Positions 41,024 through 48,922 of a stretch of DNA of 64,000 bases are shown here, piece by piece. Origin of the DNA: CAVYUC01 sp963783085 (GTDB taxonomy: Bacteria > Bacteroidota > Bacteroidia > Bacteroidales > Prolixibacteraceae); NCBI GenBank assembly GCA_963783085.1, contig CAWAMJ010000020.1:942052-1006051 (forward strand), written 5' to 3'. The position numbers were made by a program, and so were the translations under genes. A model generated the notes under the pieces. The model saw nothing but the letters and a program-made list of their open reading frames with translations, was not told the origin of the DNA and searched no databases. Within the stretch, counting starts at the first letter, position 1; each line of letters begins with the position of its first letter.

Positions 41024-42253
41024 TTAATTGTATGCGCTTTCCCCGTGTTCGTAAACATCGAGGCCTTCTTCTTCAATGCGCCTGGTTACGCGGAGTATTT
41101 TTATTTGTTTCAGAACAGAGAACAGAATTAAACCGGTGATGAACGCCCACGCGAAAAATACCGCGACGCCTATCGCCTGTATCCCCAGTAATTTAGCTCC
41201 GTGGCCGTAAAACAACCCTTCGGACGTTGAAAATAAACCAACCGCCAGTGTTCCCAAAGCGCCGCTGACCCCATGCACCGATACAGCGCCAACCGGGTCG
41301 TCCACCTTCAGCACTTTATCGAAAAACTCAACAGCAAACGGCAGTACAAATCCGGCGGTAATACCGATAAGAACCGCTCCAACGGGACTTACCGCATCGC
41401 ATCCGGCAGTAATTGCCACAAGCCCTGCCAAAGCGCCGTTCAGCGAAATGGAAAGCGCCGGGCGTTTGTAACGGAACCAGGCAACCATCATTGCAGTAAC
41501 AGCGCCTGCCGCAGCCGCCAGATTGGTTGTGACGGCAATATGAGCAATTGCAACCGCATTGTTTGTGCCTGCAGCAGCCAGTTGCGAACCAGGATTAAAC
41601 CCGAACCAGCCAAACCAGAGGATGAATACACCCAGTGCGCCCAACGTAAGGTTATGCCCCGGAATTGCCGTAGGTTTTCCATTTTTGTATTTTCCCAACC
41701 GCGGCCCAATGATGGAAGCGCCCGCCAATCCGACCCACGCACCAACCGAATGCACAATTGATGAACCTGCGAAATCGTGGAAACCCAATTGGCTCAGCCA
41801 ACCGCCACCCCAGGTCCAGTGTCCTGAAACCGGATAAATAAGTACCGTAATAACAACACTGAAAATCAGGTAAGCCATAAATTCAGTGCGTTCTGCCATG
41901 GCTCCTGAAACAATCGTAGCAGCGGTAGCAGCAAACACTGTTTGAAAAAATAAATCAGCATAATCGGCATAGTTGTCGCCAAATCCGTCGCTCATAAAAA
42001 ACAGATCAGGCGTGCCGATAATTCCCGCAATTGAATCACCGTACATGAGCGTAAATCCGATGGCCCAGTAAAGCAACGAACCAATGGCAAAATCCATTAG
42101 GTTTTTCATTAAAATATTGGCTGTGTTCTTGGAGCGCGTAAATCCTGCTTCAACCATTGCAAATCCTGGTTGCATGAACATCACCAAAAATCCGGTGAGT
42201 AAGAGCCACATATTATCGATTCCGATTTGTAGTCCGTGTAATGTTTCTTCCAT
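41024..42253 (-). CDS. amt: Ammonium transporter
   Basis: A 409-residue Amt/MEP/Rh channel with 11 expected membrane helices. Family segments are visible: GIDNMWLLLTGFLVMFMQPGFAMVEAGFTRSKN, the signature DFAGSSIVHSVGAWVGLAGA, and the twin-histidine helices (one in SIVHSVG, the other in VHGVSGALGTLAVG). The C-terminal tail after FSVLKQIKILRVTRRIEEEGLDVYEHGESAYN is the cytoplasmic segment that PII proteins bind. The PII gene lies 21 bases upstream in the same transcript, the usual amt-glnK pairing (here in the order porin, PII, amt). It imports ammonium for the gltBD system at 49-55 kb. Confidence 0.97.
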   Translation of the reverse strand: MEETLHGLQIGIDNMWLLLTGFLVMFMQPGFAMVEAGFTRSKNTANILMKNLMDFAIGSLLYWAIGFTLMYGDSIAGIIGTPDLFFMSDGFGDNYADYADLFFQTVFAATAATIVSGAMAERTEFMAYLIFSVVITVLIYPVSGHWTWGGGWLSQLGFHDFAGSSIVHSVGAWVGLAGASIIGPRLGKYKNGKPTAIPGHNLTLGALGVFILWFGWFGFNPGSQLAAAGTNNAVAIAHIAVTTNLAAAAGAVTAMMVAWFRYKRPALSISLNGALAGLVAITAGCDAVSPVGAVLIGITAGFVLPFAVEFFDKVLKVDDPVGAVSVHGVSGALGTLAVGLFSTSEGLFYGHGAKLLGIQAIGVAVFFAWAFITGLILFSVLKQIKILRVTRRIEEEGLDVYEHGESAYN

Positions 42254-42274
42254 GATGTAAAATTTTTCGGGTAA

Positions 42275-42631
42275 TTATTCTTCTTTTCCTTTGATGAACA
42301 GCGATTCATCGCCCTGTTCGCCGGTTCTGATCCGGTAGGATTCTTCGATGGGGATGACGAAGATTTTGCCGTCGCCGATTTCTTCCGTGCGGGCGGCGCT
42401 TAAGATGGCATGCACCGTTTTTTCGACGTTTTTATCGCGAACAATAATCGAGAGTTTCGTACGCTCAATTGTGCTCGTGTCGTACACAATCCCCCGGTAC
42501 ACACGGCCTTCGCGTGCCTGACCTACGCCGCGGACATCCCAGAAGGAGAAGAATTCGATGCCTGCATTGTACAAGGCTTCTTTCACATCTTCGAATTTCG
42601 ATTTTCGTATAATCGCTTCAATTTTTTTCAT
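42275..42631 (-). CDS. glnK: P-II nitrogen regulatory protein (GlnK/GlnB type)
   Basis: A 118-residue trimeric signal protein that senses ATP/ADP and 2-oxoglutarate and gates Amt. It starts MKKIEAIIRKSKFEDVKEAL, has a T-loop of RVYRGIVYDTSTIERTKLSI (with tyrosines but not the exact RGAEY sequence of E. coli), and a B-loop and C-terminal strand IGDGKIFVIPIEESYRIRTGEQGDE. The T-loop differs enough from proteobacterial GlnK that uridylylation at the same tyrosine is doubtful. It is the second gene in porin-PII-amt. Confidence 0.95.
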   Translation of the reverse strand: MKKIEAIIRKSKFEDVKEALYNAGIEFFSFWDVRGVGQAREGRVYRGIVYDTSTIERTKLSIIVRDKNVEKTVHAILSAARTEEIGDGKIFVIPIEESYRIRTGEQGDESLFIKGKEE

Positions 42632-42655
42632 TGTTCTATGTTTTTAATATTCAGA

Positions 42656-43330
42656 TTAAAGTGAAATACCTACTACTACATAAAATTGCTCCGACGACGG
42701 ATTTAAAATAGCGGCCCCGGAAACCGGAAGCGAAAAGGAGTCGGTAATTTTAATTTCTTTGGAAGTGCCGATTCCAACATTACACACGCCGAAATCTCCG
42801 GCTTTGCTTTCATCTACTGCGCCTGCTGTGTACTGGCCGTCGCCTGCGCCAAGAAAAAGGTTCATCGGACCCGCTGCGTAGGCAACTTCGAAATAAACAT
42901 CATTAACGCCGTTTTTTTTCAGGCCGGTCATGTATGCACCGGTTAACGAAAGTCCGCCAACCGAAAGGCTTACCATCGGTTCAATGCTGTGGGAAGCGCC
43001 ATTCGCCCACGCATTTCCGGGGAAATAATAGTCAGTTACGGTTAACCCCAGCGAGCTGCTTTCGGCCAAAGTAATTTCGTAGCCTGCATAAATATCGGCC
43101 TCGGCGCTTTCGTCGGTTGATGAATTATAGGAGCCCCATGCGCCGATGGCAAAACCGCCGGCGCTAAATTCGACAGACGGCTGAAATGCAGGCCCCGAAC
43201 CAAACTTCGTTCCGCGCCAAATATAGCTGCTGTAAATATCGAGTCCTGCATTCCATTCCTGCGCTTTTGCCTGGGGAATGACTAAAATGAAAAGAAGTAA
43301 ACCCGTCGCAATAACTGATGTTTTTTTCAT
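42656..43330 (-). CDS. TorF-like putative porin upstream of PII and amt
   Basis: A 224-residue exported protein (MKKTSVIATGLLLFILVIPQAKAQ signal, cleavage after AKAQ) with the start of a beta-barrel, EWNAGLDIYSSYIWRGTKFGSGPAFQPSVEFS, and amphipathic strands up to the final FYVVVGISL. This is the pattern of short putative porins found next to amt/PII in Bacteroidota. It is the first gene of an operon with PII (24 bases downstream) and amt, so it may let ammonium or small nitrogen solutes through the outer membrane. That role is inference. Confidence 0.8.
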   Translation of the reverse strand: MKKTSVIATGLLLFILVIPQAKAQEWNAGLDIYSSYIWRGTKFGSGPAFQPSVEFSAGGFAIGAWGSYNSSTDESAEADIYAGYEITLAESSSLGLTVTDYYFPGNAWANGASHSIEPMVSLSVGGLSLTGAYMTGLKKNGVNDVYFEVAYAAGPMNLFLGAGDGQYTAGAVDESKAGDFGVCNVGIGTSKEIKITDSFSLPVSGAAILNPSSEQFYVVVGISL

Positions 43331-43765
43331 AATGGTAATTTTTAATGATTTTTGAATATTTTTGATTACTACCCTCTTTTTTATTAGGGTTCGTTTCGAT
43401 AATTATTGTTTTTATTTTAGTCATGTCCCTTTTAAATTGATATTTGTTTCAAAAATGTGATGTTTTAATAAACGTACCGCTGTTTTTAAATTATTTTTTG
43501 CGGTTGTTAACACATTATTAATATATCGGCGAAAAATTATTCAAATTGATTTAAAATTGCCATTAAAATAGAAAATATAGCAGTAATAATTAAAAATATT
43601 GTCGTATTTCCAAAATGAAATGTTTTTGGGGAGGTGCATATAGTTTTTCTGGCGTAGTTGTCCCTGTATTGCCGAAACAAGTGAAGTGAAATGATGTGGC
43701 AAAACGCTTTTGTGCCGGGAAAAGGGCAGAGGAAAATGAAGGAGTAGTGGAAAAACGACAGGCTT
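43331..43765. other. 435-base AT-rich gap between the porin and a GT39 gene
   Basis: Promoter region of the porin-PII-amt operon on the minus strand and the 3' side of the GT39 operon. A clear TAnnTTTG or a sigma-54 (GG-N10-GC) promoter was not found. One hairpin (ACCGC...GCGGT, 43483-43506, long AT loop) is the only structure noted. No ORF is convincing. Confidence 0.5.
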
Positions 43766-45436
43766 TTACATGCCGTTGTTTAATTCTTTCGGATGCAAGG
43801 AAATCATTTCGCCCCTGATGTTATTTTTCGTTCGGGTATATAAGGTCAGCCGCTGGTTCATCCTGATCGTATTTTTTGAAACTGAAAAGTTGAGCAATGC
43901 ACTCTCTCCCGGATTTATCTTTGTTTTTTCGGATGAAGAGGTTAACAACACCGAAAACAATTCAGTTCCTTCCTGCATCAGTCCCAGCGCTGGTTCCGAA
44001 ACGTGGTCCGTAAAAATTTCGTGCCCGCTGTTATTCTTAAACTGTATTCCAAAAATCAGGGAATCACCATTGATTTCTATATTTTCAAGGTGGATTTCAA
44101 GGCCGTTTAGCGACTGAAATTTCCTGATAATCAAGAATCCTTTCTTTTCTCCGGTTGCCATTCGTTGCAGGTTGGGCGGGTTTAAATGCTTCGACTGAAC
44201 GGTGAAAAGCGGATCACCTTCGGCGTATTTTTCATCGTTCCACAAATCGTACTGGCAATAGCGGTAGGTGGGCGTGGAAAGATGCACTGCGGAATCGCCG
44301 GTATAAAATATGTAATTACTGATGGCAGCGTAATTGTTGAAAAAGCCTACTTTCATCCCGTTTGCTTTTTCTTTTATTTCCAGCGCATGAGCTTTCCGGT
44401 TATAAAATGTAATTTTTGTGTAACCAACATTCGGAATGATATCGAGCGCCAGATAAATTCGATATAAAAACAGCAAAACCACCACGGGCAACGCCAGCCG
44501 TTTAAACCACAGCTTGAATTTCGCATCGCCCGAAATCAGTGGGTAGGTCGCCAGCATCAGCATTGGGATAATTGCTGCGCTCCAGTGTGCTTCAATTCGG
44601 TTTTTGAAACTCAGCAGGAAAAAAAGAATGTAAAATCCCAGGATGTTAAAAACCAGCGCCCGCTGAAAATCGTTCCTGATTTTGAATTTCGAAAATTTCC
44701 AGAAAACCAGGATGCCGGTAAGCGGTCCGGCCATTACCAACTGGTTAATCAGGTTCGGGAAAACATACTTCAGCCGGAAAGGTTTGGCGCGTTCAATTAA
44801 ATGGTATTTAAATGTCGGAAATTCGTTGGTAATTTGCCACATCGCATGAGGGACCAGTAGTAGAATTGTTACTGCTGCAGTTAAATAGAAGTACTTGTTT
44901 TTCAGCAATTTTAAATTTGAAAATACAGTAAAACCAATCACCAGAAATGCATGATACTTGCTGTAAATCATTGCCGCAATTATTGCTCCCAAAAAAACCG
45001 AATTAACAGGTCCGGGTTTTTGCAGAAAATGGCGGTAGACCAGTAAAAACAACATCGTGAAAAACAGCAGTGGTATGTCGGGGATAGCCAGAAAACCTGC
45101 GATGTGTGTATGAACCAGCGGAAAAGAGAGTACAAACAGAGTGACGAAAAACAGGTCTTTCTTTTCGTTCAGTTCATTTAAAATGAAAGCGAATGTTAGG
45201 GTTGAAAGCGCCACCAATAGAAGCCGAACCCCAATTTCGCCGTGAAGCAGCAAGTATCCGGTGTGGATCAGCAAAGCCACCATCGGAGGGTGATCGAAGT
45301 AACCCCATGCCATATTTTCGGAATACATCCAGTAATACGATTCATCGGAATGCAATCCGGTGAATATCGATTGAAACAAATTGATGACAAACCAGGCTGC
45401 AATGATATAATAATGTCTCTTGTCCAGGTTTTTCAT
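43766..45436 (-). CDS. GT39-type membrane glycosyltransferase
   Basis: A 556-residue polytopic protein of the PMT_2/ArnT type, which uses a polyprenyl-phosphate sugar at the outer face of the inner membrane. The first periplasmic loop has the acidic motif GLHSDESYYWMYSENMAWGYFDHPPM, in which DE is the catalytic acidic pair and the DHPP motif follows. About ten hydrophobic helices come next, then a C-terminal beta-rich periplasmic part (from about residue 400). It overlaps the upstream glycosyltransferase gene by 4 bases (ATGA), so the two are co-translated. The acceptor (lipid A, O-antigen or protein) is not known. Confidence 0.8.
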   Translation of the reverse strand: MKNLDKRHYYIIAAWFVINLFQSIFTGLHSDESYYWMYSENMAWGYFDHPPMVALLIHTGYLLLHGEIGVRLLLVALSTLTFAFILNELNEKKDLFFVTLFVLSFPLVHTHIAGFLAIPDIPLLFFTMLFLLVYRHFLQKPGPVNSVFLGAIIAAMIYSKYHAFLVIGFTVFSNLKLLKNKYFYLTAAVTILLLVPHAMWQITNEFPTFKYHLIERAKPFRLKYVFPNLINQLVMAGPLTGILVFWKFSKFKIRNDFQRALVFNILGFYILFFLLSFKNRIEAHWSAAIIPMLMLATYPLISGDAKFKLWFKRLALPVVVLLFLYRIYLALDIIPNVGYTKITFYNRKAHALEIKEKANGMKVGFFNNYAAISNYIFYTGDSAVHLSTPTYRYCQYDLWNDEKYAEGDPLFTVQSKHLNPPNLQRMATGEKKGFLIIRKFQSLNGLEIHLENIEINGDSLIFGIQFKNNSGHEIFTDHVSEPALGLMQEGTELFSVLLTSSSEKTKINPGESALLNFSVSKNTIRMNQRLTLYTRTKNNIRGEMISLHPKELNNGM

Positions 45437-47079
45437 TTTTGGGTAATTGGTTTAGCTATGAAATACGTTGTTCCGCTCTCTTTCAGATTTTGCACCGGCT
45501 GTTGCAGAAATGCAGGAAACTTTTCCACCGGAACCCGCAGCCACTCCTCCGAACCTTCAGAAACCGAATAATTCTGAAGGTTCAACAACGGCTGTTCTTT
45601 TTTGCTGAATACCAGAAAATGTCCGGGTTCTTTCGGCAGCCGGTAAACCGTGTCCATACTCACCACATTCAATTGGTGGTGACTGTGAATGCGGATGTTC
45701 GAGGCAGCACGGATGTTCCCGTAAACGTAAACTTTTTCATTTTTTTGAATTCCTTCGGCTTTTAAATGGTTTACCAGTTGTTCTCCCGGATTGGGCATCA
45801 GCAGCGGATAAAGCAGTGCGAAAACATTCATATAAAGCAGCATCACAGCATTTGCCAGCAGAATTTCCACGGAAACATTTTTTAACCGGAAAAAATAAAG
45901 CGCAAGAATTATCGCCGTAAAAATAATGCCGGAAACAAGCACGGTGTCGGGTAAAATGAAAATGGCATACCATATATTAACGGCAAAAACGAATAAATTC
46001 AGAATCAAAAACAGGTGAAAAAACAAGCTTTTCCACCGGGTTTCCGAAAAAATAAAAACCATGGCGAACAAGATGGACACCAGCGGGATTACCGGCAAAA
46101 GATACCGGTCGTAAAACTTAAATACCGCGCCCGACATCAGAATGGTCAGTACAATCCAGGTGACGATAAAACCTGAAATGGCCTTCGTTTTTACGTTGGT
46201 TTGTTTGAAAAATGCGCTCAGTTTTGCAGGCCTTGAAAACGCGATAAAAATCCATGGAACCAGGAAAGCAATCAAATTCCCAATTCCGAGTAAAGCATTT
46301 TTAACCGCCTGCAGCCCCCGCGACGAAACGCGCTCGCCAACCTGATCGTTGTAAAACGAAGAGAGGTACTCGGTTCCGTGTTGAAAATACATGATTAAAA
46401 ACCAGCTCAGCGCTACTAAAACAGAAACCGCCAGCGAAACCGGCTCGAAAAGTTCGGCGATCTTTTTTCGTTTCCACGGATTTAAAACCAGGAACAACAT
46501 ACTTACTCCGGCAAATGCAGCAGCCGGAATTCCTTTGGTTTCGAAAGCCAGCGCCGCACCCAGATAAGCAAACCAGTAATATTTTTTGTCTGGTTGTTGG
46601 GCTATCATAATTTCCAGAAAACCCCAGGCGCTGACAGTTAAAAACAGAACCAGTAAAATGTCGGGAATGGAGCGGCTGGCGCTCATTAAAACCAACGGAT
46701 TTGCAGCGGTTACAAAAGCAGCAACAGCGGACAGCTTCCGGTTTCCTGTTAATGAATTTGCCATCAGAAAAGTAACAATAACCAATGCTGCTCCGGCCAG
46801 CCAAAAGAAAATCCGCGACGATAAAACGCTTACCCCGAATGATTTGTAGCTTCCAATCAGTACCCAATAAGTAACAATAGGTTTTAGAAAACGGTAGGTT
46901 CCGTCGGCTTTATAGGGGGTGAAATAATCGCCTTTGTCCATCATTTGCAGAGCTGCATCGGTATAATATTTTTCGTCGGGGAAATGAAAAACATAACCGA
47001 GTGCACCCGGAGCCGAATACAGCAAGAACAATAACGGGATTAACCAGATGACAGATTTATTTCGTCCGGAATAATGCAT
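45433..47079 (-). CDS. GT39-type membrane glycosyltransferase (second)
   Basis: A 548-residue polytopic glycosyltransferase, paralogous in plan to the gene downstream. N-terminal PLLFLLYSAPGALGYVFHFPDEKYYTDAALQMMDKGDYFTPYKADGTYRFLKPIVTYW shows the DE motif (FPDEKYY) and the KP segment typical of ArnT-like enzymes. Ten or more transmembrane helices follow, and a periplasmic C-terminal part begins near residue 420 (HLKAEGIQKNEKVYVYGNIRAASNIRIHSHHQLN). First gene of a two-gene operon with the other GT39; the donor is probably an undecaprenyl-phosphate sugar. Confidence 0.8.
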   Translation of the reverse strand: MHYSGRNKSVIWLIPLLFLLYSAPGALGYVFHFPDEKYYTDAALQMMDKGDYFTPYKADGTYRFLKPIVTYWVLIGSYKSFGVSVLSSRIFFWLAGAALVIVTFLMANSLTGNRKLSAVAAFVTAANPLVLMSASRSIPDILLVLFLTVSAWGFLEIMIAQQPDKKYYWFAYLGAALAFETKGIPAAAFAGVSMLFLVLNPWKRKKIAELFEPVSLAVSVLVALSWFLIMYFQHGTEYLSSFYNDQVGERVSSRGLQAVKNALLGIGNLIAFLVPWIFIAFSRPAKLSAFFKQTNVKTKAISGFIVTWIVLTILMSGAVFKFYDRYLLPVIPLVSILFAMVFIFSETRWKSLFFHLFLILNLFVFAVNIWYAIFILPDTVLVSGIIFTAIILALYFFRLKNVSVEILLANAVMLLYMNVFALLYPLLMPNPGEQLVNHLKAEGIQKNEKVYVYGNIRAASNIRIHSHHQLNVVSMDTVYRLPKEPGHFLVFSKKEQPLLNLQNYSVSEGSEEWLRVPVEKFPAFLQQPVQNLKESGTTYFIAKPITQK

Positions 47080-47287
47080 TTGTTACAAAAATTTGTTTCA
47101 CCTAAAACCGTTTCACTGAACCTGAAACACAACTCCCACAGTTCCTGAAGATGTGTGGCAAAATTGGCATTTTTTTCAGGAATATGAAACGTACGAAACG
47201 AATTGTGAAGTTTTCGGGGAATAAAAAATTAAAATGAAAAGCGTTGCCGTCGCCATTCGATTCACAGGCGTTTCGCAACTTATTCAA

Positions 47288-47307
47288 TATATTTGTTGAA
47301 ATTTCAA
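47288..47307 (+). promoter_or_regulatory. argH promoter -7 element with adjacent palindrome
   Basis: TATATTTG at 47288-47295 fits TAnnTTTG and lies 22 bases before the argH ATG. It runs into the perfect palindrome TTGAAATTTCAA (47296-47307) at the expected transcription start. The palindrome is not a good ARG box (TGAAT...ATTCA) but could be an operator. Confidence 0.5.
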
Positions 47308-47317
47308 ATTTTTAACC

Positions 47318-48661
47318 ATGAAACTTTGGGAAAAAGGAATTCCTGTGAATGAAGCAATTGAAAGATTTACGGTAGGGAAAGACCGGGAACTGGATCTTTT
47401 TTTGGCGCCTTTCGATATTTTGGGATCGATGGCACACGTAACCATGCTCGAATCGGTTGGATTGATCACAAAAGAAGAATTGCCGGTATTGCTAAAAGAA
47501 TTGAAGAAGCTTTACAGGCTGGCTGAATCCGGGAATTTCACAATTGACGAGGGCGTTGAGGATGTGCATTCGCAGGTTGAGTTTCTGTTAACCAAAGAAC
47601 TGGGCGGATTGGGCAAGAAAATTCACAGCGGGCGTTCCCGAAACGATCAGGTGCTGCTTGATCTGAAGCTATTCACCCGCAGCGCTATTGAGGAGGTGGT
47701 GGAAAGCGCCGGATTGTTAATCGACAATTTGTTAAACCGGAGCGAAGAAACCAAAAATGTGTTAATGCCCGGTTACACGCACCTGCAAATAGCTATGCCT
47801 TCGTCGTTTGGATTATGGTTCAGCGCCTATGCGGAAAGCCTGATCGACGATTTGGAACTGCTTTCTTCGGCGTTCAAAATTGTGAACCAGAATCCGCTGG
47901 GTTCGGCTGCCGGATATGGTTCTTCTTTTCCGCTGAACCGGCAGATGACAACCGATTTGCTCGGTTTCAGCAACATGAACTACAACGTAGTGTATGCACA
48001 AATGGGCCGGGGCAAAATGGAGAAGATCGTAGCATTTGCCCTGGCAAATATTGCCGGAACGCTTTCTAAGCTGGCATTCGATGTTTGCCTTTTTATGAGC
48101 CAAAACTTCAACTTTGTCCGGCTGCCCGACGAATTTACCACAGGCTCGAGCATCATGCCACATAAGAAAAATCCGGACGTTTTCGAACTAATCCGGGCAA
48201 AATGCAATAAAATACAAGGTATCCCCAATCAGTTGATATTGGTGGCAAACAATCTTCCCAGCGGTTATTTTCGCGATATGCAGGTGTTGAAGGAAGTGTT
48301 TCTGCCTGTTTTTCAGGAATTAAACGAATGCCTGGAAATTGCAGATTTAGCCGTGAAGAATCTGACGGTGAACGAACATATTCTCGAGGATGAAAAATAT
48401 ACTTATATTTTTAGCGTTGAAGAAGTAAACAAGCTGGTTATGAGTGGAATTCCATTCAGGGATGCTTATCAAAAGGTTGGCGGGCAAATTGAAAAAGGGG
48501 AATTTAAACCCGGGAAAAAAGTACAACATACGCATGAAGGCAGTATTGGAAATCTGTGCCTGGATAAAATTTCCGGAAAAAAAGATGAAGTGATGTCTCA
48601 ATTCCAATTCAAAAAAATTGAAGATTCTCTAAATCAATTGCTTAAAACAAGTTCAATTTAA
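47318..48661 (+). CDS. argH: Argininosuccinate lyase
   Basis: Splits argininosuccinate to arginine and fumarate, the last step of arginine synthesis. The 447 residues include the N-terminal segment MKLWEKGIPVNEAIERFTVGKDRELDLFLAPFDILGSMAHVTML, KIHSGRSRNDQV, YTHLQIAMPSSFGLW and the fumarase/aspartase-superfamily signature GSSIMPHKKNPDVFEL with the catalytic serine. It is apart from the main arg run by more than 30 kb and has its own promoter. It is intact, unlike argG, argC and argD, which argues that the pathway is in use. Confidence 0.97.
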   Translation: MKLWEKGIPVNEAIERFTVGKDRELDLFLAPFDILGSMAHVTMLESVGLITKEELPVLLKELKKLYRLAESGNFTIDEGVEDVHSQVEFLLTKELGGLGKKIHSGRSRNDQVLLDLKLFTRSAIEEVVESAGLLIDNLLNRSEETKNVLMPGYTHLQIAMPSSFGLWFSAYAESLIDDLELLSSAFKIVNQNPLGSAAGYGSSFPLNRQMTTDLLGFSNMNYNVVYAQMGRGKMEKIVAFALANIAGTLSKLAFDVCLFMSQNFNFVRLPDEFTTGSSIMPHKKNPDVFELIRAKCNKIQGIPNQLILVANNLPSGYFRDMQVLKEVFLPVFQELNECLEIADLAVKNLTVNEHILEDEKYTYIFSVEEVNKLVMSGIPFRDAYQKVGGQIEKGEFKPGKKVQHTHEGSIGNLCLDKISGKKDEVMSQFQFKKIEDSLNQLLKTSSI

Positions 48662-48672
48662 GTGATTGAAAA

Positions 48673-48688
48673 TGTGACAAATGTCATG
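48673..48688. promoter_or_regulatory. CRP/FNR-like palindrome after argH
   Basis: TGTGA, 6 bases, TCATG comes one base short of the CRP-type TGTGA-N6-TCACA site. It lies 12 bases after the argH stop and about 117 bases upstream of the gltB promoter -7 element. Confidence 0.25.
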
Positions 48689-48781
48689 TTTTAGCTGCTG
48701 GATTACTGAAAAACCCTTCAAAAATTCCCTGAAATTATAGGTTAAGAGTATGTTATTTCATACGGAATTGCTATTCTTATA

Positions 48782-48812
48782 TTGTGAAATGTAAACCTTA
48801 TACTTATTTTTG
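48782..48812 (+). promoter_or_regulatory. Promoter of gltBD
   Basis: TTG at 48782-48784, a 20-base gap, then TATTTTTG at 48805-48812 (TAnnTTTG). The leader to the gltB ATG is about 105 bases. Confidence 0.5.
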
Positions 48813-48922
48813 GTTTCATTTCGTTAAAAAACTAAAGGATTTACTGACATTTTTACAGCAGCTGGTAGCATACCGGTTTGCTGGGGATATGCGAAAGAAC
48901 TATTTTTAAAAAAGGATGTAAA

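Noticed and set aside
43331..43765. Sigma-54 promoter before the porin-PII-amt operon
   Set aside because: The closest sequence (GGCAC...TTGC on the minus strand near 43690) has the wrong spacing between the GG and GC pairs.
46301..46867. 188-residue frame on the minus strand overlapping the second GT39 gene
   Set aside because: It overlaps a well-supported membrane glycosyltransferase in another frame and has no domain.
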